From assembly GCF_003813775.1 (NCBI RefSeq), contig NZ_RPDH01000001.1, forward strand, positions 1,860,001 to 1,924,000: 64,000 nt of DNA, written 5' to 3'. Source of the DNA: Chitinophaga lutea (GTDB taxonomy: Bacteria; Bacteroidota; Bacteroidia; Chitinophagales; Chitinophagaceae). The translations under genes and the position numbers were made by a program. Below the pieces are notes generated by a model. The model was not told the DNA's origin, did not search any database, and saw only the letters and a list, made by a program, of their open reading frames with translations. Position 1 is the stretch's first letter. Each line of letters starts with the position of its first letter. Shown piece after piece: positions 33,270 through 43,500 of the stretch.

Positions 33270-33750
33270 GCCCTACGAGTTAAAAAATGAATAATGTAAT
33301 AAATAATACGGGAGCGTTCCGTGAACGTCGTTCGCGATGAAAGTTGGCCGGCATGCGCAGTACCAACGGGCTTAAAATTTCATATGCGTAAAATTGAGGA
33401 ACACAAAAATAACGGAATTGCCGGGCCGGCCATGCGAAATTTTATGAAAAGCGTATATCATAAGAGAAAAAGGACGAAGCCGGTTCGTCCCGCAACATCT
33501 GCACAATAAAAAGACGTCCTCTGCGTTCGCAACCGTCCCGCTTTCAGCAAAATACACGATAAATAAAAAAAATATTTCTTCCCGAATCCCGCCATGGCAA
33601 CGCGTTTCCACGGGTCAACAAGGAGCATTTTCAAAAAAACAGACATTTTCTTTGTAACATTTTAAAACCACACCCGTTTAACATCTGTACAACAACCAAA
33701 AAGTACATCACTTAACCTAATTATTAAACTAAGCTTCTAAAACGGAAATC
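33270..33750. other. Gap between the MATE gene and a lipoprotein gene
   Basis: About 480 bases. Open frames on the minus strand here overlap a terminator-like hairpin (33472-33490) and look non-coding. The last 150 bases are AT-rich and probably hold the promoter of the lipoprotein gene. Confidence 0.4.
33467..33490 (-). terminator. Orphan terminator, possible end of a small RNA
   Basis: GGACGAA (33472-33478) pairs with TTCGTCC (33484-33490), loop 5. On the minus strand the stem runs into TTTTTCTCTT. No protein gene lies upstream of it on that strand within the gap, so it may end a small non-coding transcript from roughly 33500-33660. Confidence 0.5.
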
Positions 33751-34275
33751 ATGCTTATGCTTAACAAACAAGCCCGGAATCTGGGCCTGATCGCCATTGC
33801 CGTGTCCGGAATCACCATTGCATCGTGCTCTAAAGACGACAATCCTACAAAGGTTTACCGCTCCAAAGAATACACCCTCAATAGCAGTGCTACCGGTACA
33901 ACGGCCTCTGGTAAAGTAATTGTACAGGAAACGTCAGACAGCACCTTCCGCCTGATCGTAAAACTGGACAAATCCACAAAAGATACGGTGTACACCTTCG
34001 CCATCTACAAAGGCAACAAAGGCGCCACCGCTCCTTTCGACACAGCGATTTCCCTGGGCAAAATCAAAAGCCAGACTACCGGCGCAGCGCTGGAAGCAAA
34101 AATCGACAGAATCGACAGCATCAAGATCAATGAGACCACGAAGAAAAAATTCACTTACGACAGCCTGCTGAAATATGACGGCTTCGCACGTGTTTCTTTC
34201 GTAGACCTGAAGGTGCCTGCCACACCGAAAGACAGCATCGTAGCGATCGGCAACATCGGCAAAAACGCACAGTAA
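33751..34275 (+). CDS. Hypothetical lipoprotein
   Basis: 174 residues with a lipobox IASC (Cys26) followed by SKDD, so it is a lipid-anchored envelope protein. The acidic residues just after the Cys resemble a Bacteroidota surface lipoprotein export signal. The mature part is beta-rich and polar (SSATGTTASGKVIVQETSDSTFRLIVKLD), like a small CHRD- or Ig-like fold, but I do not recognise a family. An alternative ATG lies two codons later. It stands alone, with its own terminator. Confidence 0.75.
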   Translation: MLMLNKQARNLGLIAIAVSGITIASCSKDDNPTKVYRSKEYTLNSSATGTTASGKVIVQETSDSTFRLIVKLDKSTKDTVYTFAIYKGNKGATAPFDTAISLGKIKSQTTGAALEAKIDRIDSIKINETTKKKFTYDSLLKYDGFARVSFVDLKVPATPKDSIVAIGNIGKNAQ

Positions 34276-34313
34276 TTTCCTAAGCGTACAGTTTTTTAGT
34301 TGATAGATGGAGG

Positions 34314-34345
34314 AGGCTGTTCTGCCATGCAGAGCAGCCTTTTTT
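34314..34345 (+). terminator. Terminator of the lipoprotein gene
   Basis: AGGCTG (34314-34319) pairs with CAGCCT (34335-34340), extended by TCTG/CAGA, followed by a T tract. Confidence 0.8.
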
Positions 34346-34349
34346 GCGT

Positions 34350-34381
34350 GCAAAAGAAATGGCCGGAAAATTTCCGGCCAT
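34350..34381 (-). terminator. Terminator of the adhesin/PorP/OmpA operon
   Basis: ATGGCCGGAAA (34359-34369) and TTTCCGGCCAT (34371-34381) form a perfect stem. On the minus strand it is followed by TTCTTTTG. It lies 76 bases after the OmpA stop. Confidence 0.7.
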
Positions 34382-34456
34382 CATTGTATATGAATAGGAT
34401 ATGGTTCATGATGGGAAAGAATTCCCGGTAAGAACATCTTTACTGCGTTAACTGAA

Positions 34457-36454
34457 TCAATTCTTCAGGACCTTGAATTCCGTTCGTCGGTTTAACTGCC
34501 GGCCATCCGGGTTATCTTTTCCGTTAGGCAGGGTATTGGGGGCAATGGGCCTGCTTTCACCATAACCTTTGCTGATCACGCGGGCGGTGGGAATACCTTT
34601 GCCTACCAGGTAGTCCACGCAGGATTTGGCGCGTGCGTTGGACAATTTAAGGTTGTACGCATCGGTACCTTTACTGTCCGTATGCGCGCCCAGTTCAATT
34701 TCCATTTTGGGGTTATCGAGCAACAGATAATACAGCGAATCCAGCACCAGCTTAGACTCGGGGCGCAGGGTAGCTTTGTTGTAATCGTAGAAAATATCGT
34801 TGATGACAATGGGTTTATTGATCTCGAAACGTTTCAGGCAAACGGTAGGGTTCATCATAGAATCGACCATGCTGAGCTGTTCGGAGCTGAAGTTGAAGTT
34901 TTTGGAGAAGTAGTTGTCTTTTTCCACCACTACTTTATACTTCCTGTTCATCTCCACTTCGAACGAATAACGGCCCGTGCCGCTGGTGGTCTGCGTTTCG
35001 ATCACGTTGCGCTGTGTGCTGTCGAGCAGCGTGATTTTAGCTCCGCTGAGCGGCTGGTTGGTTTCGCAATCGAGCACCAATCCGCCAGCCAGCCGCGCTT
35101 TGCGTTTCACGGCAAAAATTTCCAGGCAGCAGATCGATTCGCGATCCGAACTGATGAAACCTTTCTGCAGCGCATTGGCGGACGACAACGCAGCATAATA
35201 CTGATCGTCTTTCGCGGAGTTCAGCGGGTAACCCATGTTTTCAGGAACGCTCCAGCCGCCGAAGTTGCCTTTGCTGCTGAAAAAATCCAGCCCGCCGAAA
35301 CCTACGCGGCCGTTGGTGCTGTATATCAGGATCTGTTTCACCGGATCATAGAACGGTGCACTTTCTTCTTCGGTGGTATTGATGGTATTGCCCATGTTAT
35401 TCGGCGCGCTCAGGGTACCGCCGGCGTTGATGGTGCTGTACCAGATGTCGAATTTTCCCTTCCCGCCGGGCCTGTCGGACACAAACAACAGATACTTGCC
35501 GTCTGACGTCACATAAGGCTCTTTGGAATTGTACCCGGGCGCATTGACGGACGCGTCCAGCTGCTGGGGCTCCGACCAGCTGTTGCCGCTGCGGGTGCTG
35601 CGGTACAGCGACGACTGTTTGTTGCCGTCTTTTTTCGTCCAGCGGGTCAGGTACATCGTATTACCGTCCGGCGTAATGGCCGCCGCGCCCTGCTCCATCC
35701 CTTTCTCCATGGGGATGGCCAGCTTTTCGTTGCTGTCGAAACTGTTCTGTCCGCCCCTGGCCACATACAGCGTGTTGATGAAAGGATTGGTCTTTTTTTC
35801 GATCAGCGATGAGTCCGGGCGCGAAGAAGTAAAATAAAAAGTATTGTTGCTTACCGGCACGGGCGCGTAGTTGGCGCCGCCCTGGTTGATGTTGCCGGTT
35901 ACCTTCACCACTTCATACCGCGGAGGGAACTCCATTTCGTTGATGGCGAATTCACAGTTCTGTATTTCCAGCGCCGTACGGTTGGAATATTCGTCGGTGC
36001 CTTTATAACCTTGTTTGAATTGCTGGAACTGCGCCAGCGCCCTTTCATAATCAGCCGCCGTTTTCGCGTTGGCGCGGATGCAGGAGGCGTACCAGAACCG
36101 GGCGAGCGGGAACTGAACGGGATCAAAGTTTACGGTTTCGGCATACCACTTTTCCGCGTTGGCGTAGTCGTAATACATCCGGTACGATTCCGCGAGGCGG
36201 TATACCACCGTTTCATAATCCTTCAGTTTTTTCTGTTTGCTTTTGCCGTCTTTATCGAGCTGATACGGCCGGTATTCGCCAGGCTTCACCGTGAAGGTAC
36301 CCAGCGCTTTGCTGTAGTACTGGGCGGCGGAATAATAGTCCTTCTGCTCAAAATACATATCCGCCGTGCGCTTGTAGTCGTATATCATTTGTGCACGCAG
36401 GCTGTTCAGGGAGCAACCGGCAATGAACAACAATATGAGAGTAAGTTTTTTCAT
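34457..36454 (-). CDS. PorE-like OmpA-family protein of the T9SS (TPR, beta-propeller, OmpA)
   Basis: 665 residues: signal peptide (about 1-21), TPR-like helices (about 25-160), WD40-like PD40 propeller repeats (about 195-445: NTFYFTSSRPD, GNTMYLTRWTKK, GKYLLFVSDRPGGKGKFDIW), a carboxypeptidase-regulatory-like domain (about 455-535) and a C-terminal OmpA domain (about 550-665: ELGAHTDSKGTDAYN, NRRTEFKV). This order matches PorE (PG1058-type), which links the T9SS to peptidoglycan. It is the last gene of the adhesin operon, 28 bases after porP/sprF. Confidence 0.87.
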   Translation of the reverse strand: MKKLTLILLFIAGCSLNSLRAQMIYDYKRTADMYFEQKDYYSAAQYYSKALGTFTVKPGEYRPYQLDKDGKSKQKKLKDYETVVYRLAESYRMYYDYANAEKWYAETVNFDPVQFPLARFWYASCIRANAKTAADYERALAQFQQFKQGYKGTDEYSNRTALEIQNCEFAINEMEFPPRYEVVKVTGNINQGGANYAPVPVSNNTFYFTSSRPDSSLIEKKTNPFINTLYVARGGQNSFDSNEKLAIPMEKGMEQGAAAITPDGNTMYLTRWTKKDGNKQSSLYRSTRSGNSWSEPQQLDASVNAPGYNSKEPYVTSDGKYLLFVSDRPGGKGKFDIWYSTINAGGTLSAPNNMGNTINTTEEESAPFYDPVKQILIYSTNGRVGFGGLDFFSSKGNFGGWSVPENMGYPLNSAKDDQYYAALSSANALQKGFISSDRESICCLEIFAVKRKARLAGGLVLDCETNQPLSGAKITLLDSTQRNVIETQTTSGTGRYSFEVEMNRKYKVVVEKDNYFSKNFNFSSEQLSMVDSMMNPTVCLKRFEINKPIVINDIFYDYNKATLRPESKLVLDSLYYLLLDNPKMEIELGAHTDSKGTDAYNLKLSNARAKSCVDYLVGKGIPTARVISKGYGESRPIAPNTLPNGKDNPDGRQLNRRTEFKVLKN

Positions 36455-36482
36455 AAGGTTCGTTTGATGTTACTGGGAACTT

Positions 36483-37493
36483 TTATAATCTCGGGCAGAT
36501 AAAATATTCCGGCTGCATGATCCTGCGTTTGCGGCCGATGAACGACAACGAAATTTCGAAGGCGTTACTCCCGCTGGCGAGGCGGCGGAGATTGGAAGTG
36601 TTCGCATCGTAGCTCAGGCCCAGCGTAAAGTTTTTATAGTGCACCCCCGCGAAAGGGGAAACGGCATCGTTGATCCTGTAGTTGGCGCCCAGCAACACAT
36701 CGCATTCTTCATTCACCTTCAGCTGACCATACACGCCCGCCACAATTTCTTCCGCATTGCCCTGGCGCATATACAGGCCGTGCGGCGTGATGCCGAAGAT
36801 GTCTGTAAGGCGGATGCGTGAGCCGCCATGCACGAGGTAACGTACCGGCAGCTTGCGGGATTCGGTATCGTCTGCCACGAAGGGATCTTCGGGTTGGGTG
36901 AGGTGCGCACCGGCCACGCCGATAAAGGGATTAAAGCGGTGGTTGGGATTACCGTCGAACAGGAGCAGCCCTGCATTGGCGTCAAACACCGTGGAAGAAG
37001 TGGCCTTCAGCGATTCTCCGGAAGGAATATTCGGATCGAATCCCATCACAGGATTGTATTGGGAACCGAGCTGGAATTTCGACTGGTCTACGCGGCGGTT
37101 GATCACACCCGCCTGCACACCGGCAACCAGCCTGGTGGTGCCGTTCTTGCCCATTTTCACACCACTGTACGATACGGTGGCCATGGCGTTGAAATAATTG
37201 AACCCCGCTTCGCCGGCCGACATGTTGAGTGCGGTGATCCCCAGGCCGATGTTTTTATCCGTCGGTGCGTCGAACGAAACGCCGGCGGTGGAATAGGGGG
37301 CCCCGAAGTTGGCCCACTGGTTCCGGTAATTGCCGGTGAGGCGGTAGTCGCCGTCGATCACACCGGCCATAGCGGGATTCAGCCAGAGCGGGTAAGCATA
37401 GTACTGTGAAAAATGCGGGTCAACCTGTGCCGTGGCAGTGCCGCCGATAAATGCGCTGACTGCTAACAAGGCTATGATGATTTTATTTTTCAT
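36483..37493 (-). CDS. PorP/SprF-family type IX secretion outer-membrane protein
   Basis: 336 residues with a signal peptide (about 1-22). The family motif DPHFSQYYAYPLWLNPAMAG follows at once, then NYRNQWANFGAPYSTAGVSFD and a 14-strand-like barrel. PorP/SprF proteins hold or carry adhesins that have type B (gliding-type) sorting domains. Its place directly after the giant adhesin gene, which ends in such a domain, points to a dedicated partner. A perfect hairpin lies in the 92-base gap between the two genes. The last residues (QPEYFICPRL) form an unusual tail with a Cys. Confidence 0.92.
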   Translation of the reverse strand: MKNKIIIALLAVSAFIGGTATAQVDPHFSQYYAYPLWLNPAMAGVIDGDYRLTGNYRNQWANFGAPYSTAGVSFDAPTDKNIGLGITALNMSAGEAGFNYFNAMATVSYSGVKMGKNGTTRLVAGVQAGVINRRVDQSKFQLGSQYNPVMGFDPNIPSGESLKATSSTVFDANAGLLLFDGNPNHRFNPFIGVAGAHLTQPEDPFVADDTESRKLPVRYLVHGGSRIRLTDIFGITPHGLYMRQGNAEEIVAGVYGQLKVNEECDVLLGANYRINDAVSPFAGVHYKNFTLGLSYDANTSNLRRLASGSNAFEISLSFIGRKRRIMQPEYFICPRL

Positions 37494-37519
37494 GGGATTC
37501 TTTTTTGGTTTTGGGTTTT

Positions 37520-37549
37520 GCCGGAATGAAGCCTGCGCTTCATTCCGGC
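37520..37549. promoter_or_regulatory. Strong hairpin between the adhesin and PorP/SprF genes
   Basis: GCCGGAATGAAGC (37520-37532) and GCTTCATTCCGGC (37537-37549) are perfect reverse complements with a 4-base loop. On the minus strand no T tract follows, so a processing or stabilising element is more likely than a full terminator. Confidence 0.6.
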
Positions 37550-37585
37550 TGTATTTTGTTGTTGCTTGCCTGTATCTTCAGGAGC

Positions 37586-40500
37586 TTATCTCACGATGGT
37601 AATGGTACCGCGTTTCTGAACGGTGGTGCCATCCTGGAGCGTTGCCCGCAGTACGTAGTTGTAAACACCTACCGGCTGCCGCTGACCGCTCATGGTACCA
37701 TCCCATCCACGGCTCTTGTCTCTGGACTCGAATACCAGTTGTCCCCACTGGTTGTAAATCCTGATTTCCATGGTATTGATAGTGGTGCCATACACGAGGA
37801 GGATATCGTTCACACCGTCGTTATTCGGCGTAAAGGCATTCGGTACGAATATGGTGTTACCGGCAGGGTTATCTGTTCCGCCGCCGCCCTGGAACCAGGC
37901 GCTGTTGGCGCATTCGGTAGCGCCTACAGACATTACCATCAGCGAGATCGTCTGATTCGGCTGCAGGCCCGTTACGGTGTGCGTAGTGCCCGTGAGGCCG
38001 GAGCTGGGCTGCGTGAAGGTAGCACCGCCGTCGGTAGATACCCTGTAACCCAGCACACCTGCAATCGCGTTCCACTGGAAGGTGATGGAGGTAGCCGTTC
38101 TTGAAGCCACGGTCACACTCGGTGCCGGCAGCTGTGCATATACCCCGATCGTTACCGCAGTGCGGGTTGCGCTGACGCATCCGCCGGTCATCGTTGCTTC
38201 CGCATAGTACGTGGTGGCCGCTTTCAGGCCCGGTGTTTTGAACACCGGTCCGGTGAAGATGGCTGTACCGCCTGTTGCGGTTGTGTACCATTTGAATTCA
38301 ACGCCTGCCTGTGTTGATGCGGCGGTGAGGGTGGCGGTACTGTCAGGACAAACCGTATTGGCACTGGCGCTAATGCCAGGTGCTGCCGGAACAACGCCTA
38401 CTGTCGCCACTGCCCTTGCCCTGCCTGCGCTGGCGCAACCGCCGCCGATCACAGCTTCCACGAACACTTCCATGTTCGCCGTGAGCACGCCCGTGGTATA
38501 AGTACCGGTAGCGTTATCCTGCAGCAGGTTGCCTGCGGCATCGTACCAGCGGTAGGTTACGTTCGTCAGCGGGTTCTGCACGCTGAAGGTGGCGGTGGTG
38601 CCGGAGCAGATCGTTACTGCGCCGCTGTTGGCCAGCACCGGTGTTGCCGGTGCGTCCGCAGCGATCAGGATTACCTGTGCACGGCCATTGCTGGCGCAGG
38701 TGCCGCCCGGTAAGGTGGCTTCCACATACACGGTATCTTTCACGGTAAGCGGGTTGGCGGTGGAGTAAGCCTCGCCGATGAAGAGGAGCGTGCCGTTGAT
38801 CGGCGCATCATACCAGCGGTATTGCAGGTCGCTGCGCGGGTTGGTCACCCTGACGGTCGGCCGCAGGCCTTTACATACGGTCACTTCAGCCGGAGCAACC
38901 GGTACAGCAGGACCGTTGCCTACTGTTACGCTCACTTTCGTGCGGGTGAGGCTTGAACAGTTGTTGCTGTTCGTTGCGCTTACATAATAGTCTTTATTGG
39001 TCGTCAGTGCCGGTGTGATGAAGACGGTAGACGTAGACAGGGCGGTTCCGCCCGTGGGTACGTCGTACCAGCGGTAAGTCACACCCGCTACAGGATTCAC
39101 CACATTCAGGGTGGCGGTATTGCCGATGCAGACAGACTTGCTGGTAGCATCCACCGTTACGGCAGGAGGCGCCGGGTTCACGGTGATGGTTACGCTCGAT
39201 CTGCTCGCGCTCGCGCAACTGCCGCTCACTGCTTCAACATGGAAGATAGTGGTGGTAGTGAGGCCGGTCGGAGAGAAGGTGGTGCCTTCCGCCAGTTTAT
39301 TACCGCCGCTGGCTGCATCGTACCAGCTGTACACCACGCCTGGTACCGGGTTCTGGATAGACAGGCTGGCGGCCGTGCCTTCGCAGATGGTGGTGGCGCC
39401 TGCCACAACCGGTACCTGCGGAGCATCGGTTACCTGAACATCTACACGGGTGAGACCGGTGCTGGTGCAACCGGTGCTGCTCACTGCTTCCACATAGAAG
39501 CTGCCTGCAGCAATCTGTACGCCTGTTACAAACGTGGTACCCGTAAACAGCCTGTTGCCGCCAGGTGCATCGTACCAGTGGTAGGAAACTCCTGCAACCG
39601 GGTTGGTCACGCGCAGCGTAGCCTGAGCGCCACGGCATACCGTCACGCTGGTGGATTCCACTGTCGGCGGGTTGAGCGAACCTACAACGGTTACGCTGGC
39701 CGTGCCTCTGGTAGTGCTGGTGCAATTACCGGAACCTACCGCTTCCACATAGAACATTGCGTTTGCAGTGAGCGGACCGGTAGCGTAGCTGGAACCGGTG
39801 AACAGGAGCGTACCGCCGGTAGCCGTATTATACCAATTGTAGGTAATGCCCGGAACGGGGCTCTGTATCGTAAATGTTACGGACTGGTTAGCGCAGGATG
39901 TTTTCGCATTGTCCGCTACAACAGGCACTGCCGGTGTAGCATCTGCGTTCACGGTCACCTGAACGCGGCCACCTGCATTAGCACATCCGCCGCCGCTGCC
40001 CACAGCTTCCACGTAATACAACGTAGTAGCGGTTACCGGCGGGGTGACGAACTGCGTGCCGGTGAATACAGGCGTACCACCAGACTGTACGGTGTACCAG
40101 CGAATGATCGCACCGGCAGTAGAAGAAGTGGCATTCAGTGTAGCCGGCGTACCGGTACATACGGTCACGTTATTGGACGCCGGTACCGGATCAGCAGGCG
40201 CCGCGCCTACCGTGATGGTTACCGGTACACGGGTCACATTACCGCAGGTGCCGTTGAATGCTTCTGCGTAGTAAGTGGTGTTGGCAGACAATGTGCCTGT
40301 TACGAACACGCTGTCCAGCGAAACCGGAGCACCGCCCGTAGCTGTTGTAAACCAGCGGATGGAGTGGGCCGGGTCAACCGGGCGTGCGATGAGAATGGCG
40401 TTACTGCCCGCACAAATTGCGGTATCGCCTTTGAGTATCTGCGGAGCATCGGGCACCTGGCGCACCTGCAGCGTAACCGGCGTACGAACGGGGTTCACGC

Positions 40501-43500
40501 AATTGGTGGAGGTCCTCATAATTTCCGCATAGTAAGTAGTATTAGCTGTGAGGCCGCTTACCGTAAACACGTTGCCGGTGTGTACGGCAGTGCCGCCTGC
40601 AGGAGTCGTATACCACCTGATGGTGCCACTGGCGGAGCCTGTTGCAGTCAGTGTTGCAGAGCCGCCGGCGCAGATCACGGCATTGTCTGCCGTAACGGTC
40701 GGCGAAGCGAGAATGCGGTTGGCATACCGTACATCCACGTTCAACAGCACAGAGGCCACACCACCCAACAACCGGATTTCCACAGCATCGTAAGCACCAC
40801 CCGGTGCAAACAGCGCCACCGCTTCGTTCGGCGAGCCGAGCAGCTCCAGCTTGAGGCCGGCTGCATTCAACACTTTGGAGTCGTTGTTGGAAACGCCGTT
40901 GTTATAAGATGTGATCTGGATGGCAGACAGCACCGTCAGATCGAGTAGACCTGTGGGGGTGGAGAAACGGACCTTCACCGTATCGCCCGCTGCAGCAAGG
41001 CTGCCGAATTCAAGGCGTTGATAAACGAAGGTACCGAGCAATCCAACCGGCATCGACAGGGTGGAAGCGTTCGTGGTGTCCGCATCTACCGCTCTCGTCG
41101 GGTTCGTAACACCGCAAAGCAGGCAGACGCCGCCAACCTGGTTGGTCTGGCTCGTCGCGAAGTCGCAATTGGGCACTACGTTCCGGTTCACGGTGATGGT
41201 TACTTCGGTACGGCCACTGGCGCAACCGGACGGGCTTGCCGCTTCCACATAGAATTTAGTGGTGGCTGCCAGTTCCTGTGTCGTGTAAACCGCTCCGGTG
41301 AATACCGGCGTACCGCCTGTTGCGTCGAGGTACCATTTGTAAATGGCGCCCGGCGTGGTGGAGGATGCAGTAAGCGTTGCCGTTTGACCGTATTCAACGA
41401 TGCCGCTTACGGGAACCGTTGTTACGGTGGGTTGTACCGGTGTGGTGTTCACCGTTACCAGTACGGTGGCCGGCGTTGCGCTGGTGCATTGACCAGCGGC
41501 GGCGGCCACGTAGTAGGTTGTATTGGTGGTCAATGCAGGCGTGGTGAAGATTGGCCCGGTGAATACCAGGTTATCCAATGCTGCACTGGAATACCAGTTG
41601 AATACAACGCCCGGCGTGGTGGAGCTGGCGGTTAAGGTCGCCGTTGAACCGGAGCAGATGGTTGCGTCGGTCGGCGTAATTACCGGCGTACCAGGCCTTG
41701 CGGTGATGTTTACCTGCACGGCCGTACGGGTAGCGCTGGCGCAACCGCCGGAAGATACTGCTTCTGCGTAGTATACAACCGAACTGTTGAGCACCGGCGT
41801 AGTGAAGGTATCACCCGTAAAGAGAACGGTGCCGCCGGTTTGTTGGTCGTACCAGCGGAAGGTGGCGCCGGCAGGACCGGTTGCCTTCAATACGGCGGAG
41901 GTGCCGCCACAGGTGGTTACCGTACTATTATCCACAGTGGGTGCAGCAGGGGCGGCGCCAATTTGCACGACTGCTTTTGTCCTTACCGGGTTTGCACAAT
42001 TAATGGAAGTTTTGGCGGCTTCTACATAGAATGCCGTGTCGGCTGTAATTGTTCCGCTCTGGAAGGTGGCGCCGGTGGCCAGCGGTGTACCGCCGGAGGG
42101 CGTGCTGTACCAGCGGAAGGTGGTATTGGCTCGTGGTGCAACATTGAACGTAGCGGTGCCACCCACGCAGGTGGTAACGGTATCCGGCTGCAGATCAGGC
42201 ACGGGCACGAAACGCTGCGCATAGTGAATGTTCACCGCACTCAGCGCGGTCGCTACACCGGAGTTCATCCGTACTTCCACCCTGTCGAACACAGCGGCGG
42301 GAGCAAACGTAACTACCGCCTGCTGGTTGCCCGGCAGTAACTGCAGGTTCAACAGGGCGTTGTTCAGCGCAACACGGTCGTTATTAAAGGTTGCGCCATT
42401 GTAAGTAGCGATCTGTATGCTGCCCAACAGGCCCACATCAGCGAGTGAGGCCGGGAACGACAGCGCCAGCTTCACACTGTCGCCGGCATCGCTGGCAGAC
42501 GGGAAGATGAGCGTTTGCTGTACATATCCTCCGAGCAGGCCGGCGATCACGTGCACGGTGGAGAAGGTTGTGGTGCTCGCATCCACGGCAGACGCCTGGT
42601 TCTCTACATAACAACCGATGCAAAGCAAGCCGTTGGTGGCGCTTTCCTGGGTATTGGCGTAGTCGCACGGCACATCCGGGTTATCTATCAGCACGTTGGC
42701 GATTACCTGCACACGTTGCGCACTGGCGCAGCCGGTACTGGTAGATGCTTCCACATAATAAGTGGTGGTGGCGTCCAGTGGTGGCGTAGTGAAGGACGGG
42801 CCGGTAAACAGCGGTGTGCCGCCTGTGGGCACGCTGTACCATTTATAAGTCAGTGCCGGATCCGGCGTATTCACGTTGAAGGTAGCGGTTTGTCCCTTGC
42901 TGATGGTAACAGATGAAGCTGTCACTGAAACGGCGGCGAGGCCCACTTTTACGAATACGGGTTTGCGCACTTCGCTCTTACACTGTGTGCCGGCAGACAC
43001 TGCCTCCACATAGTATACCGCATCCGCCGTAATGGCGCCGGTAGTATAGGAAGGCCCGGTGAACAGCAGGTTGCCGCCCGTGGGCGCATCATACCAGTTG
43101 AAGGTAGCCGATGCAGGTGCGGTTGCCGTCAGCGTAGCCGTTTGACCGGTGCAGACATTTACCGTATCTGCCACAACAGCCGCCATGGCGGTGATTTGCT
43201 GCGCGTAGTACACGTCTACCTGGGTCAGTGCGGTGGCGAGACCCGTGATGTTGATTTCCACCTCATCAAATACGGCCGCCGGAGCATACGTAATGGAAGC
43301 GCGTGCTCCACCGTCGAGCAGCTGCAGGTTCAGCAGGCCGTTGTTCAGCGCACGAACGTCGGCGGTGTTTTCCACACCGTTGTTGCGCGGGCGCAGGGTT
43401 ACGTTGCCGAGCAGGCTGAGATTCAGCAGGCCGGTGGTAGAGCCTACCACCACACGCAGACTGTCGCCCGGTGCGCTTTCGTTGGCAAACGCGATGCGCT

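Noticed and set aside
33372..33646. Two short minus-strand open frames (62 and 79 codons) in the gap upstream of the lipoprotein gene
   Set aside because: Both run through the terminator-like hairpin at 33472-33490 and have no protein-like features.
39239..40948. A 569-codon open frame antisense to the adhesin gene
   Set aside because: It is a shadow of the Thr/Gly/Val-rich repeats of the giant gene, with Cys/Arg/His-rich composition and no signal or domain pattern.
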